A stretch of DNA of 38,272 nt from DASPKT01 sp035627915. GTDB lineage: Bacteria > Pseudomonadota > Alphaproteobacteria > Azospirillales > Azospirillaceae. The stretch lies in assembly GCA_035627915.1 (NCBI GenBank), contig DASPKT010000110.1, positions 1 to 38,272 on the forward strand, given 5' to 3'. How positions within the stretch are numbered: the stretch's first letter is position 1; each line of letters starts with the position of its first letter. The notes below the pieces were generated by a model. That model saw only the letters and a list, made by a program, of their open reading frames with translations, did no database searches and was not told the origin of the DNA. Shown in pieces: positions 30,037 to 36,450 of the stretch. The position numbers and the translations under genes are program-made.

Positions 30037-30809
30037 TTGTTCCCCCCTTGTTGGGTCGTGTCGGGATCGAGCGTGTCCGGCTGCCAGGGCAGCAGCCGGC
30101 GGGCCAGACGGTCGGCCAGCGTGAAGAGCAGCACCGCCATCAGTGCCAGCACCGCCAGCGCCGCAAACATCAGGTCGGTCTGCATGCGGCCGTTGGCGTG
30201 CAGCATCAGGTAGCCGAGGCCGGCGGAGCTGCCGACCCATTCCCCGACGACGGCGCCGATGGGCGCCACCGCGGCGGCGACCCGGATGCCGGACGCCAGC
30301 GCCGGCAGGGCCGCCGGCAGCCGGACATGCAGCAGCACGGCGCGGCGGGACGCCCCCATCGTCGCGGCCAGGTCGAGCCAGCCCGGCTCCGTCCGCCTCA
30401 GCCCGTCGTAGAAGGCGGCCGTGACGGGAAAGAAGATGATGAGCGTCGCCATCGCGACCTTGGACGCCAGCCCGTAGCCCAGCCACAGCACCAGCAGCGG
30501 CGCCAGGGCGAAGACCGGGATGGCCTGGCTGACCACCAGCAGCGGCAGCAGCCAGCGCCGCGCCGCCCCCGACCGCGCCAGCACCAGCGCCGCGGAGGCG
30601 CCGAGCCCGACGCCCAGCCCCAGCCCCAGCACGATCTCCAGCAGGGTCGTCGCGGCATGGCCGGCCAGCAGCCCGGCATCCTGCCAGAGCCGCGCCGCCA
30701 CCGGCCCGGGCCCCGGCAGCAGGAAGCGCGGCACGCCGGTCGCCCAGACTAGGGCCTGCCAGAGGGCGACCAGCACGGCCAGGGTGGCGAGCGGGCGCAG
30801 CCACCTCAT
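30033..30809 (-). CDS. thiX: ABC transporter permease for a thiamin pyrimidine precursor
   Basis: A 258-residue inner-membrane permease of the nitrate/sulfonate/ThiX type with about six helices. The cytoplasmic EAA loop is visible as ATMGASRRAVLLHVRLPAALPALASGI (about 145-171). Its start overlaps the thiZ stop by four bases, and its stop overlaps the thiY start by four. The transmembrane pore is powered by ThiZ and fed by ThiY. The C-terminus ends in a hydrophilic TLDPDTTQQGGNK tail. Confidence 0.92.
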   Translation of the reverse strand: MRWLRPLATLAVLVALWQALVWATGVPRFLLPGPGPVAARLWQDAGLLAGHAATTLLEIVLGLGLGVGLGASAALVLARSGAARRWLLPLLVVSQAIPVFALAPLLVLWLGYGLASKVAMATLIIFFPVTAAFYDGLRRTEPGWLDLAATMGASRRAVLLHVRLPAALPALASGIRVAAAVAPIGAVVGEWVGSSAGLGYLMLHANGRMQTDLMFAALAVLALMAVLLFTLADRLARRLLPWQPDTLDPDTTQQGGNK

Positions 30810-31573
30810 GCCGCGTCCCCGGCAAGGCGGCGCAGCAGGGCGGCCTGGGCGGCCAGCAGCGCCGGGTCGTCGGGCGCGCGGGGCGGGGCGCCGGGCGGGG
30901 CGGGCACCTCGGACAGGGTGGCGGGCGATCCCGCCATGACCAGCACCCGGTCGCCCAGGCGCAGCGCCTCCAGCGGGTCGTGGGTCACCAGCAGGACGGT
31001 GCGGCCGGCGAGGTGTCGTGCCGCCTCCTCCTGCAGCCGCAGCCGGGTGATGGCGTCCAGCGCCGAGAAGGGCTCGTCCATCAGGACCAGCGGCCGGTCC
31101 TCCATCAGGGTCCGCGCCAGCGCCGCCCGCTGCCGCATGCCGCCGGACAGGGCGGCCGGCCGGTCCGCCGCCCGGTCGGCGAGGCCCACCCGCGCCAGCA
31201 GCTCCAGCGCCCGGGCGCGGCAACCGGCGTCGCGCGGCCCGCCCCGCAGGCGGGCGCCCAGCATCACGTTGTCCAGCACGCAGAGCCAGGGCAGCAGCAG
31301 GTCCTGCTGCGCCATCCAGGCGACGCGGCCGGCGATGGGCCGCCCGTCCGACGCGGCGACGCGGGTCGGGGGCTCCGGGGCGGCAAGGCCGGCGACCAGG
31401 CGGAGCAGGGTGGTCTTGCCGACCCCGCTCGGCCCCAGCAGGCAGGTCCAGCGCCCGGCCTCCAGCGTCAGGGATAGCCCGTCGAACAGGGCGCGGCCGC
31501 CGTAGGACAGGCGCGCGCCGGTGACGGCAACGTCGAAAGGAAGGTCCGCGCCCGGTGCGGGGCCGCTCGGCAT
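30806..31573 (-). CDS. thiZ: ABC transporter ATPase for a thiamin pyrimidine precursor
   Basis: A 255-residue ABC ATPase. Walker A is GPSGVGKTT (47-55), the Q-loop AQQD, the signature LSGGM (142-146), Walker B LVLMDEPFSALD (Asp166/Glu167) and the H-loop LLVTHDP. It energises the ThiX permease. The ATG lies 3 bases beyond the TPP riboswitch, so its ribosome binding site is inside the aptamer's closing helix. The C-terminal ~35 residues are Ala/Pro-rich. It diverges from the deacetylase-like gene. Confidence 0.93.
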   Translation of the reverse strand: MPSGPAPGADLPFDVAVTGARLSYGGRALFDGLSLTLEAGRWTCLLGPSGVGKTTLLRLVAGLAAPEPPTRVAASDGRPIAGRVAWMAQQDLLLPWLCVLDNVMLGARLRGGPRDAGCRARALELLARVGLADRAADRPAALSGGMRQRAALARTLMEDRPLVLMDEPFSALDAITRLRLQEEAARHLAGRTVLLVTHDPLEALRLGDRVLVMAGSPATLSEVPAPPGAPPRAPDDPALLAAQAALLRRLAGDAA

Positions 31574-31576
31574 GGC

Positions 31577-31669
31577 TCACTGATCCCTTCGCCGGTACTA
31601 GCCGGATCAGGTTCCAGGGGTCGTCCCGTTCATGGGACCTCTCAGCCGACGGCCGGCTCCCCCCAGTGA
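31577..31669 (-). promoter_or_regulatory. TPP riboswitch (THI element)
   Basis: On the minus strand, the conserved blocks GGGGAGCC, GCTGAGAGG, GGAACCTGATCCGGCTAGTACC and GGCGAAGGGATCA appear in canonical order. The closing P1 helix pairs TCACTGG (31663-31669) with TCAGTGA (31577-31583). Thiamin pyrophosphate binding would stabilise P1. Because the thiZ start is four bases away, P1 holds the AGGGA ribosome binding site, so control is most likely by blocking translation initiation. Confidence 0.96.
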
Positions 31670-31768
31670 TGTCGGACCCTTATGGCAAAGCGCCCCGGCC
31701 GGCGCAAGGCGCGTGGATCGGCGCACGGCGCGTTGACCGGCGGGGTGCCTGCGCCCACCTTGCTGACC

Positions 31769-32893
31769 ATGCCGCCCGACGCCCATCCCTCAGACCGCCC
31801 GCTGCTGCTGGGCAGCGAGATCTACCGCCATTCCAGCTACGGCCGGAAGCACCCGCTGGCAATCCCGCGGGTCAGCGTCTGCCTGGACCTGGTGCGGGCC
31901 ATGGGCTGGCTGGACGAGGCGCAGTACCGCGACACCCCCATGGCGGAAGCGCAGGAGCTGGCCCGCTTCCACCATCCCGCCTACATCGAGGCGCTGCGGC
32001 GGGTGGAGGCGGCGCAGCGCGTGGACCCGGAGACCGGCGCCCGCTTCAACCTGGGCAAGCTGGAGAACCCGGTCTTCCCCGAGATGTACCGGCGCCCGGC
32101 CACCGCCTGCGGCGCCTCGCTGATGGCGGCGCGGCTGCTGCGGGACGGCGGGGTGGTGCACAGCCCGGCCGGCGGCACCCACCACGGCCGCCGCGACCGG
32201 GCCAGCGGCTTCTGCTACTTCAACGACCCGGTCCTCGGCATCCTTGAGATGCTGGACCAGGGGCTGAAGCGCGTCCTCTACGTCGACATCGACGCCCATC
32301 ACGGCGACGGGGTGCAGGACGCCTTCCACGACGACGACCGGGTCCTGACCGTCTCCGTCCACGAGGGCGCCCGCTGGCCCCATACGGGGAAGCTGGAGGA
32401 CCGGGCCGGGGGCATGGCCCGCAACCTGCCGCTGCCGGCCGGGGTGAACGACGCCGAGTTCGCCCACCTGCTGGAGGCGGCGCTGCTGCCGCTGGCGCGC
32501 GGGTTCCGGCCGCAGGCGGTGGTGCTCCAGTGCGGCGCCGACAGCCTGGCCGACGACCCGATGAGCCGGCTGGAGCTCTCCAACCTGTCCTACTGGCGCT
32601 TCGTGCGCGCCTTCATGGGCCTGGCGCCGCGGCTGCTGGTGCTGGGCGGCGGCGGCTACAATCCCTGGTCGGTGGGGCGCTGCTGGGCCGGCATCTGGGC
32701 CGTGCTGAACGGCATCGACCCGGCCGTGCCGCCGACGCCGGCGGCCGAAGCGGTGCTGCGCGGGCTGGCGTGGAACCGGCGGGAGGGGCGCGATCCCCCG
32801 GAGCGCTGGTTCACCACCATCGCCGACCCGCCCAATGACGGGCCGGTGCGCGACGAGATCCGCCGGCTGGCCGGGGCCACCCTGTCCGTTTGA
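31769..32893 (+). CDS. Histone deacetylase-fold amidohydrolase (AcuC/class I-II-like)
   Basis: A 374-residue zinc-dependent deacetylase-family protein. The general-base pair is His138/His139 in GGTHHG, followed by ASGFCYFND. Zinc ligands are Asp175 and His177 (YVDIDAHHGDGVQ) and Asp258 (QCGADSL). The transition-state tyrosine is Tyr297 in GGGGYNPW. All catalytic residues are intact. Bacterial members deacetylate acetyl-CoA synthetase (AcuC), polyamines or other small amides; the substrate here is unknown. The frame is open from 31682, but the ATG at 31769 is chosen so that the upstream 99 bases can hold the thiZ promoter and its own. Neighbours give no clear pathway link. Confidence 0.92.
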   Translation: MPPDAHPSDRPLLLGSEIYRHSSYGRKHPLAIPRVSVCLDLVRAMGWLDEAQYRDTPMAEAQELARFHHPAYIEALRRVEAAQRVDPETGARFNLGKLENPVFPEMYRRPATACGASLMAARLLRDGGVVHSPAGGTHHGRRDRASGFCYFNDPVLGILEMLDQGLKRVLYVDIDAHHGDGVQDAFHDDDRVLTVSVHEGARWPHTGKLEDRAGGMARNLPLPAGVNDAEFAHLLEAALLPLARGFRPQAVVLQCGADSLADDPMSRLELSNLSYWRFVRAFMGLAPRLLVLGGGGYNPWSVGRCWAGIWAVLNGIDPAVPPTPAAEAVLRGLAWNRREGRDPPERWFTTIADPPNDGPVRDEIRRLAGATLSV

Positions 32894-32943
32894 ACCGGAC
32901 CTGCTGCGTTTACAAGGGGCTGGGGCCGCGGTAACCATGGGGC

Positions 32944-33432
32944 ATGCCGAGCTTCCGCACCCGCCTGATGGCCCGCATCGCCCTGCTCTCCGCCCTGTTC
33001 GTCCTGGTCCTGGCCGGGCCGGCCCTGGCGATGGACTTCGAGAGATCGTCGCTGGTGGTGGAGACGAAGAGCGGCGGGCGCTACCGCTTCACGGTCGAGA
33101 TGGCGATCACGCCGGAGCAGCAGGAGCGGGGCCTGATGTTCCGCAAGTCGCTCTCCGACGACGCCGGCATGCTGTTCGTGAAGGAGCAGCCGGAGACCGC
33201 CAGCTTCTGGATGAAGAACACCTTCATCCCGCTGGACATGATCTTCATCGCCGAGAACGGCGTCATCACCAACATCCACGCCAACGCCGAACCGAAGTCG
33301 CTGAAGCCGATCTACGCGGCGACGGCGGTCACCGGCATCCTGGAGATCAACGGCGGGCTGTCGGCCAAGCTCGGCATCCGCCCGGGCGACCGGGTGCTGC
33401 ATTCCGCCTTCGGCACCGCGGAGCCCAAGTAG
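32944..33432 (+). CDS. DUF192-family secreted protein
   Basis: A 162-residue protein with a signal peptide (LMARIALLSALFVLVLAGPALA, cleavage before MDFE). It is followed by a DUF192 domain (FTVEMAITPEQQERGLMFRKSLSDDAGMLFV, FWMKNTFIPLDMIFI). This small beta-rich domain is widespread in bacteria and archaea; its function is not established. It lies 50 bases after the deacetylase gene on the same strand. A hairpin follows its stop. Confidence 0.92.
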   Translation: MPSFRTRLMARIALLSALFVLVLAGPALAMDFERSSLVVETKSGGRYRFTVEMAITPEQQERGLMFRKSLSDDAGMLFVKEQPETASFWMKNTFIPLDMIFIAENGVITNIHANAEPKSLKPIYAATAVTGILEINGGLSAKLGIRPGDRVLHSAFGTAEPK

Positions 33433-33436
33433 CGCC

Positions 33437-33468
33437 TTCCGGCGGGCCGCCTTGCCCACCGGCCGGAA
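33437..33468 (+). terminator. Hairpin after the DUF192 gene
   Basis: TTCCGGC (33437-33443) pairs with GCCGGAA (33462-33468), just past the stop codon, with partial internal pairing. No U-tract follows. It may terminate or only stabilise the transcript. Confidence 0.35.
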
Positions 33469-33490
33469 CGGGCATAGGCTTGATCCCGCT

Positions 33491-33997
33491 ATGATCAGGT
33501 GGCCGCCTCCGCCCGTGGACACCAATCCGCCGCACGCCCCGCGGCCGGCGGAGCAGAGGGTCGCGTCCGTGGAGCCGGTGCGCGGCGACGGGCGGCGCCG
33601 CGGCGGCAACCAGCCGGGACGGGAGCGGCGGCGGCCGGCCTTCGACGCGCTGATGGAGGAGATCGCGGCCCTGCCGGGGCTGGCGGAGGCCGACCGCGAG
33701 CGGCTGCGCCGCAACCTCCACGATTTCCTGCGCCGGTACCGGGACCAGGGCGGGGACGCGGCACCACCCGCCGATATGGCGCCGGGAGACACGGTGCCCG
33801 GCGACACGGTCCTGGGCGCCATCGCGCCGGAACCAGGCCACGGCGCCGGCATCGACCCTGACGAGGCCCGCCAGCTGCGCGAGGAGCTGCGCCGCTGCCT
33901 GGAGGCCCACAACGAGGGTGCCCGCCGCATCGCCGCCTACCTGCACCTGCTGATCGCCCAGGGGCACGAGGCCCATGTGGTGGAGCTGAGCGTCTAG
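33491..33997 (+). CDS. Hypothetical charged helical protein
   Basis: The 168-residue product is not recognised. The N-terminal ~60 residues are Pro/Arg-rich and disordered-looking. A helical segment follows (PAFDALMEEIAALPGLAEADRERLRRNLHDFLRRYR, about 62-98), then a Gly/Pro/Asp linker with PGDTVPGDTVLGA, then a second helix (DEARQLREELRRCLEAHNEGARRIAAYLHLL). There is no signal peptide or membrane segment. The start is an ATG without a clear ribosome binding site; an in-frame upstream ATG at 33452 is possible. The charged helices suggest protein-protein interaction, but no function is assigned. Confidence 0.65.
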   Translation: MIRWPPPPVDTNPPHAPRPAEQRVASVEPVRGDGRRRGGNQPGRERRRPAFDALMEEIAALPGLAEADRERLRRNLHDFLRRYRDQGGDAAPPADMAPGDTVPGDTVLGAIAPEPGHGAGIDPDEARQLREELRRCLEAHNEGARRIAAYLHLLIAQGHEAHVVELSV

Positions 33998-34134
33998 CAA
34001 GATGCCGGCGGCGCGGGCCAGACCGCCGGAAATGTCACCGCCACAACAATCGGGTTGGCCCCATCCTGGGCCGGTACTACCGTCCGGCCTTCCGACCGGC
34101 ACCGCCGGCCGGACCCGCCGCAACAAGCCGCCCG

Positions 34135-35049
34135 ATGTCCAAGAACCTCGCCCTCTACGCCGCCGCGATCCTGATCTGGGGATCGACCTGGTACGCCATC
34201 AACTTCCAGCTGGGCGTCGTCGACCCGGCCCTGTCCATCTCCTACCGCTTCGCCCTGGCGGCGGCGATGCTGATGGCGTGGCTGGCGGTGCGGGGCGAGC
34301 GGCTGATGCCGCCGCCGCACGCCTGGCGCTGGGTGGCGCTGACGGGCGTGTTCACCTTCTCGCTGAACTACCTGCTGGTCTACATGGCCACGGGGCACCT
34401 CAGCTCGGGCCTGGTCGCGGTGGGCGGCTCGGCGCTGTCGCTGATGAACATCCTGAACGCGCGCCTCTTCCTGAAGCAGCCGGTGCGCGGCGACGTGCTG
34501 GCCGGCGGCGTTTTGGGCGTGGCCGGCGTGCTGCTGCTGTTCCTGCCGGAGTTCGAGCTGCGCGGCCTGGCCGGCGCCGCCGGCCTGGGCTTCGCCTACA
34601 TCATGCTGAGCAACTACTCCGCCTCGCTCGGCAACATGGCGGTGTCGAAGGCGCGGGGGCAGGGCGTGCCGCTGCTGCCGGCCACCGCCTGGGGCATGAT
34701 CATCGGCTCCGCCCTGATGGCCGGCGTCGCCGTGCTGCGCGGCGCGGAGCTGCGGTTCGAGCCGACGGCCGCCTATGTGGGCTCGCTTGTCTACCTGGCC
34801 CTGTTCGGCTCGGTGGCGGCGTTCCTCAGCTACTTCACCCTGATCGGCCGCATCGGCCCGGACCGGGCCGGCTACGTGGCGGTCATGACGCCGGTGCTGG
34901 CGCTCGTCATCTCCACCCTGTTCGAGGATTTCCACTGGACGCCGCTGGGCGCGCTGGGGCTGGCGCTGGCCGTCGGCGGCAACCTGCTGGTCATGACCCC
35001 GCCCTCCATCGCGGCCCGCTTCCGCCGCGCCCCGGCCCCGGCCGAATAG
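34135..35049 (+). CDS. EamA/DMT-family membrane transporter
   Basis: A 304-residue, ten-helix inner-membrane protein of the drug/metabolite transporter superfamily with two EamA repeats (about 5-125 and 140-290). Motifs are IWGSTWYAINFQLG and SISYRFALAAAMLM in the first repeat, and PVLALVISTLFEDFHWTPLGALGLALAVGGNLL in the second. Members usually export amino acids, nucleotides or other metabolites; the substrate is not predictable. It is probably monocistronic, with 137 non-coding bases upstream and a tRNA gene downstream. Confidence 0.93.
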   Translation: MSKNLALYAAAILIWGSTWYAINFQLGVVDPALSISYRFALAAAMLMAWLAVRGERLMPPPHAWRWVALTGVFTFSLNYLLVYMATGHLSSGLVAVGGSALSLMNILNARLFLKQPVRGDVLAGGVLGVAGVLLLFLPEFELRGLAGAAGLGFAYIMLSNYSASLGNMAVSKARGQGVPLLPATAWGMIIGSALMAGVAVLRGAELRFEPTAAYVGSLVYLALFGSVAAFLSYFTLIGRIGPDRAGYVAVMTPVLALVISTLFEDFHWTPLGALGLALAVGGNLLVMTPPSIAARFRRAPAPAE

Positions 35050-35127
35050 GGTGGCTCCGGAAGGGGAGGACGGGGCCGGCCCCCTTGCCGTCACCGGGGG
35101 CCATGGTGTATCTCCCACGCGTGGTCC

Positions 35128-35204
35128 CGGAGCGTAGCGCAGTCTGGTAGCGCGGCTGTTTTGGGTGCAGCAGGCCGCCGGTTCGAATCCGGCCGCTCCG
35201 ACCA
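35128..35204 (+). tRNA. tRNA-Pro (anticodon UGG)
   Basis: A 77-nt cloverleaf with encoded CCA. Acceptor stem CGGAGCG/CGCTCCG with discriminator A. The anticodon stem GCTGT/GCAGC encloses TTTGGGT, giving TGG. T-arm loop GTTCGAATC. It decodes CCN proline codons. It lies 44 bases before the NDUFS4-like gene and may share its transcript. Confidence 0.97.
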
Positions 35205-35248
35205 CTGCGAGATGTCGTCGTCAGACCGGGGATCGAGGTTCCAAGACC

Positions 35249-35554
35249 ATGCAGGTGCGCATCTATCAGCCGAGCCGGACCGCCATGCAGTCGGGGCGGG
35301 CCTCCACGCACCACTGGGTCCTGGAGTACATGATCGAGACGCCGCGCCGGCCGGAGCCCCTGATGGGCTGGACCGCGTCGGGCGACACGCTGAACCAGGT
35401 GCGGGTGCGCTTCGCCTCCAAGGAGGACGCCATCGCCTTCGCCGAGAAGAACGGCTGGTCCTACGACGTGGCGGAGCCGCGGGAGCGCCGGGTGCGCCCG
35501 AAGAGCTACGCCGACAATTTCCGCGCCGACCGCCCCAAGGTCGGCCGCTTCTGA
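35249..35554 (+). CDS. Complex I accessory subunit, NDUFS4 (18-kDa) type
   Basis: A 101-residue protein of the 'ETC complex I subunit conserved region' family, the bacterial counterpart of mitochondrial NDUFS4. It stabilises the electron-input module of NADH:ubiquinone oxidoreductase at the inner membrane. Diagnostic stretches are VRIYQPSRTAMQSGRASTHHWVLEYM, MGWTASGDTLNQVRVRFASKEDAIAFAEKNGWSYDV and the basic C-terminus KSYADNFRADRPKVGRF. The protein is found in alphaproteobacteria and mitochondria. The ATG begins MQVRIYQPSR; GAGG lies 10 bases upstream. It is isolated from nuo genes, sitting between two tRNA genes. Confidence 0.95.
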   Translation: MQVRIYQPSRTAMQSGRASTHHWVLEYMIETPRRPEPLMGWTASGDTLNQVRVRFASKEDAIAFAEKNGWSYDVAEPRERRVRPKSYADNFRADRPKVGRF

Positions 35555-35559
35555 CCGGC

Positions 35560-35578
35560 GCCGGGGGCCGCCCCCGGC
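35560..35578 (+). terminator. Hairpin after the NDUFS4-like gene
   Basis: GCCGGGGG (35560-35567) and CCCCCGGC (35571-35578) form a perfect stem with a three-base loop, five bases past the stop. It is followed by TCCGTTGTTG, a weak T-rich run. It probably ends the tRNA-Pro/NDUFS4 transcript before the tRNA-Arg gene. Confidence 0.5.
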
Positions 35579-35602
35579 TCCGTTGTTGCCGCGCCGGACA
35601 AC

Positions 35603-35679
35603 GGCCCCGTAGCTCAGCTGGATAGAGCACTCGCCTTCTAAGCGAGCGGTCACAGGTTCGAATCCTGTCGGGGTCGCCA
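35603..35679 (+). tRNA. tRNA-Arg (anticodon UCU)
   Basis: A 77-nt cloverleaf with encoded CCA. Acceptor stem GGCCCCG/CGGGGTC (one G-U pair) with discriminator G. The anticodon stem CTCGC/GCGAG encloses CTTCTAA, giving TCT. T-arm ACAGG-TTCGAAT-CCTGT. It reads AGA/AGG. No integrase gene or duplicated tRNA end was seen nearby. Confidence 0.97.
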
Positions 35680-35855
35680 CCGCCCTTCCTCAGTCGTTGT
35701 TTTCCAATGGCTTAGAGGGCAACAATGTCCCGCCGGATCCCACCGGACCGGAACGCTGGACACGTCGGGCCAAGGTCTGTTCCGCACGCAAGTCGCCGAG
35801 TGCCGGCTGCGAAACGCGGCGCGAGAACACAGCGTCGCCATCCTCGCCTCCGAAG

Positions 35856-35876
35856 TGCATTGCAGAATGCAATGCA
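35856..35876. promoter_or_regulatory. Inverted repeat TGCATTGC-N5-GCAATGCA, operator-like
   Basis: Two perfect 8-base half-sites are separated by AGAAT, in an AT-richer pocket of a GC-rich region. Spacing fits a dimeric repressor or activator site. No promoter is evident next to it, so the target gene is unknown. Confidence 0.4.
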
Positions 35877-36162
35877 TTGGTTAACGCATCCCCACAGGGT
35901 CGATTGCAGGCGGCCCGGCCCGCCGCCGGTTCCTAGGCCATCTCATCCGGGCGGCGTTCGCCGGATACCCGGCAACCCCCTGATCCAAGGCCGGATTCCT
36001 TAACGGATCGGTAGGCATTCCACGCCGCCTGCACCGCCCGCGAGGGCCCCGCTAGGCAGGAATTTCCTGCCCGGCGGAAAGTTTGTCCCGGTCCCGCTGT
36101 CGGGACGCCCCATCCGGGGTGCCCCGACGCAACTGAACAGCACCAGCAAAATCAATCCATTA

Positions 36163-36176
36163 GCTCTCCGGAGAGC
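36163..36176. promoter_or_regulatory. 14-bp perfect palindrome beside the flagellin promoter
   Basis: GCTCTCCGGAGAGC lies three bases upstream of the sigma-54-type -24 element. This is too close for a typical enhancer, so an operator or repressor site is more likely. It may also be fortuitous. Confidence 0.35.
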
Positions 36177-36179
36177 CGG

Positions 36180-36195
36180 TGGCACGCTTCCTGCT
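36180..36195 (+). promoter_or_regulatory. Sigma-54 (RpoN) promoter of the flagellin gene
   Basis: TGGCACG-N4-CTGCT matches the RpoN consensus TGGCACG-N4-TTGCW with one change. GG and GC dinucleotides are exactly ten bases apart. It is on the right strand and 256 bases before the flagellin ATG. Class III flagellin genes in several alphaproteobacteria use RpoN. Confidence 0.75.
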
Positions 36196-36240
36196 GAGAA
36201 GAGCGCGAAGCAGTACCGTCCACCACCGCGGAGGGAAACG

Positions 36241-36258
36241 ATGAGCATCCGACGCTGA
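36241..36258 (+). CDS. Five-codon leader ORF in the flagellin leader
   Basis: ATG followed by four sense codons and TGA encodes MSIRR. It is preceded by GGAGGGAAACG, a stronger ribosome binding site than that of many real genes here. It lies about 45 bases after the predicted transcription start and 192 bases before flagellin. It could be a regulatory upstream ORF; expression is unproven. Confidence 0.35.
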   Translation: MSIRR

Positions 36259-36450
36259 ACGCACCGGTCTCCCGGTGGCCAACCCTCACGGCGCAGCCCG
36301 TGGGGACCGTCCACCGCCCGGTCATGGGTCCACGGCCTCACCCCGGTTCGGGCGGCACGCGGACAGCCAGGAGCATCGAGTTTCCCTACCCACGCAGAAG
36401 GATGTGAGCGGCCAAACGGCCTCGCCCTCTGAGCTCAAAAGGAGAGTACC

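Larger units (their letters stand above)
35680..36179. other. Non-coding, palindrome-rich stretch before flagellin promoter
   Basis: Several open frames cross this stretch on both strands, but none has a ribosome binding site, a known motif or gene-like composition. What it does hold is inverted repeats: TGCATTGC/GCAATGCA at 35856-35876, a long imperfect hairpin GTCGGG...CCCGAC at 36099-36128, and the perfect 14-bp palindrome GCTCTCCGGAGAGC at 36163-36176. It is likely regulatory for the flagellin gene, at least near its right end. Confidence 0.5.

Noticed and set aside
33994..35205. Frames starting MVGAAGFEPAACC and MATPTGFEPVTA, and one containing AGTRTQDP at 3957-4166
   Set aside because: These are well-known false proteins produced by reading tRNA genes in translation.
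35725..36003. Arg/Pro-rich frame after tRNA-Arg
   Set aside because: It has no ribosome binding site, an extreme basic composition and overlaps the inverted-repeat region.
35603..36179. Genomic island or prophage attachment at tRNA-Arg
   Set aside because: No integrase, no repeated tRNA 3' end and no foreign genes were seen before the flagellin gene.
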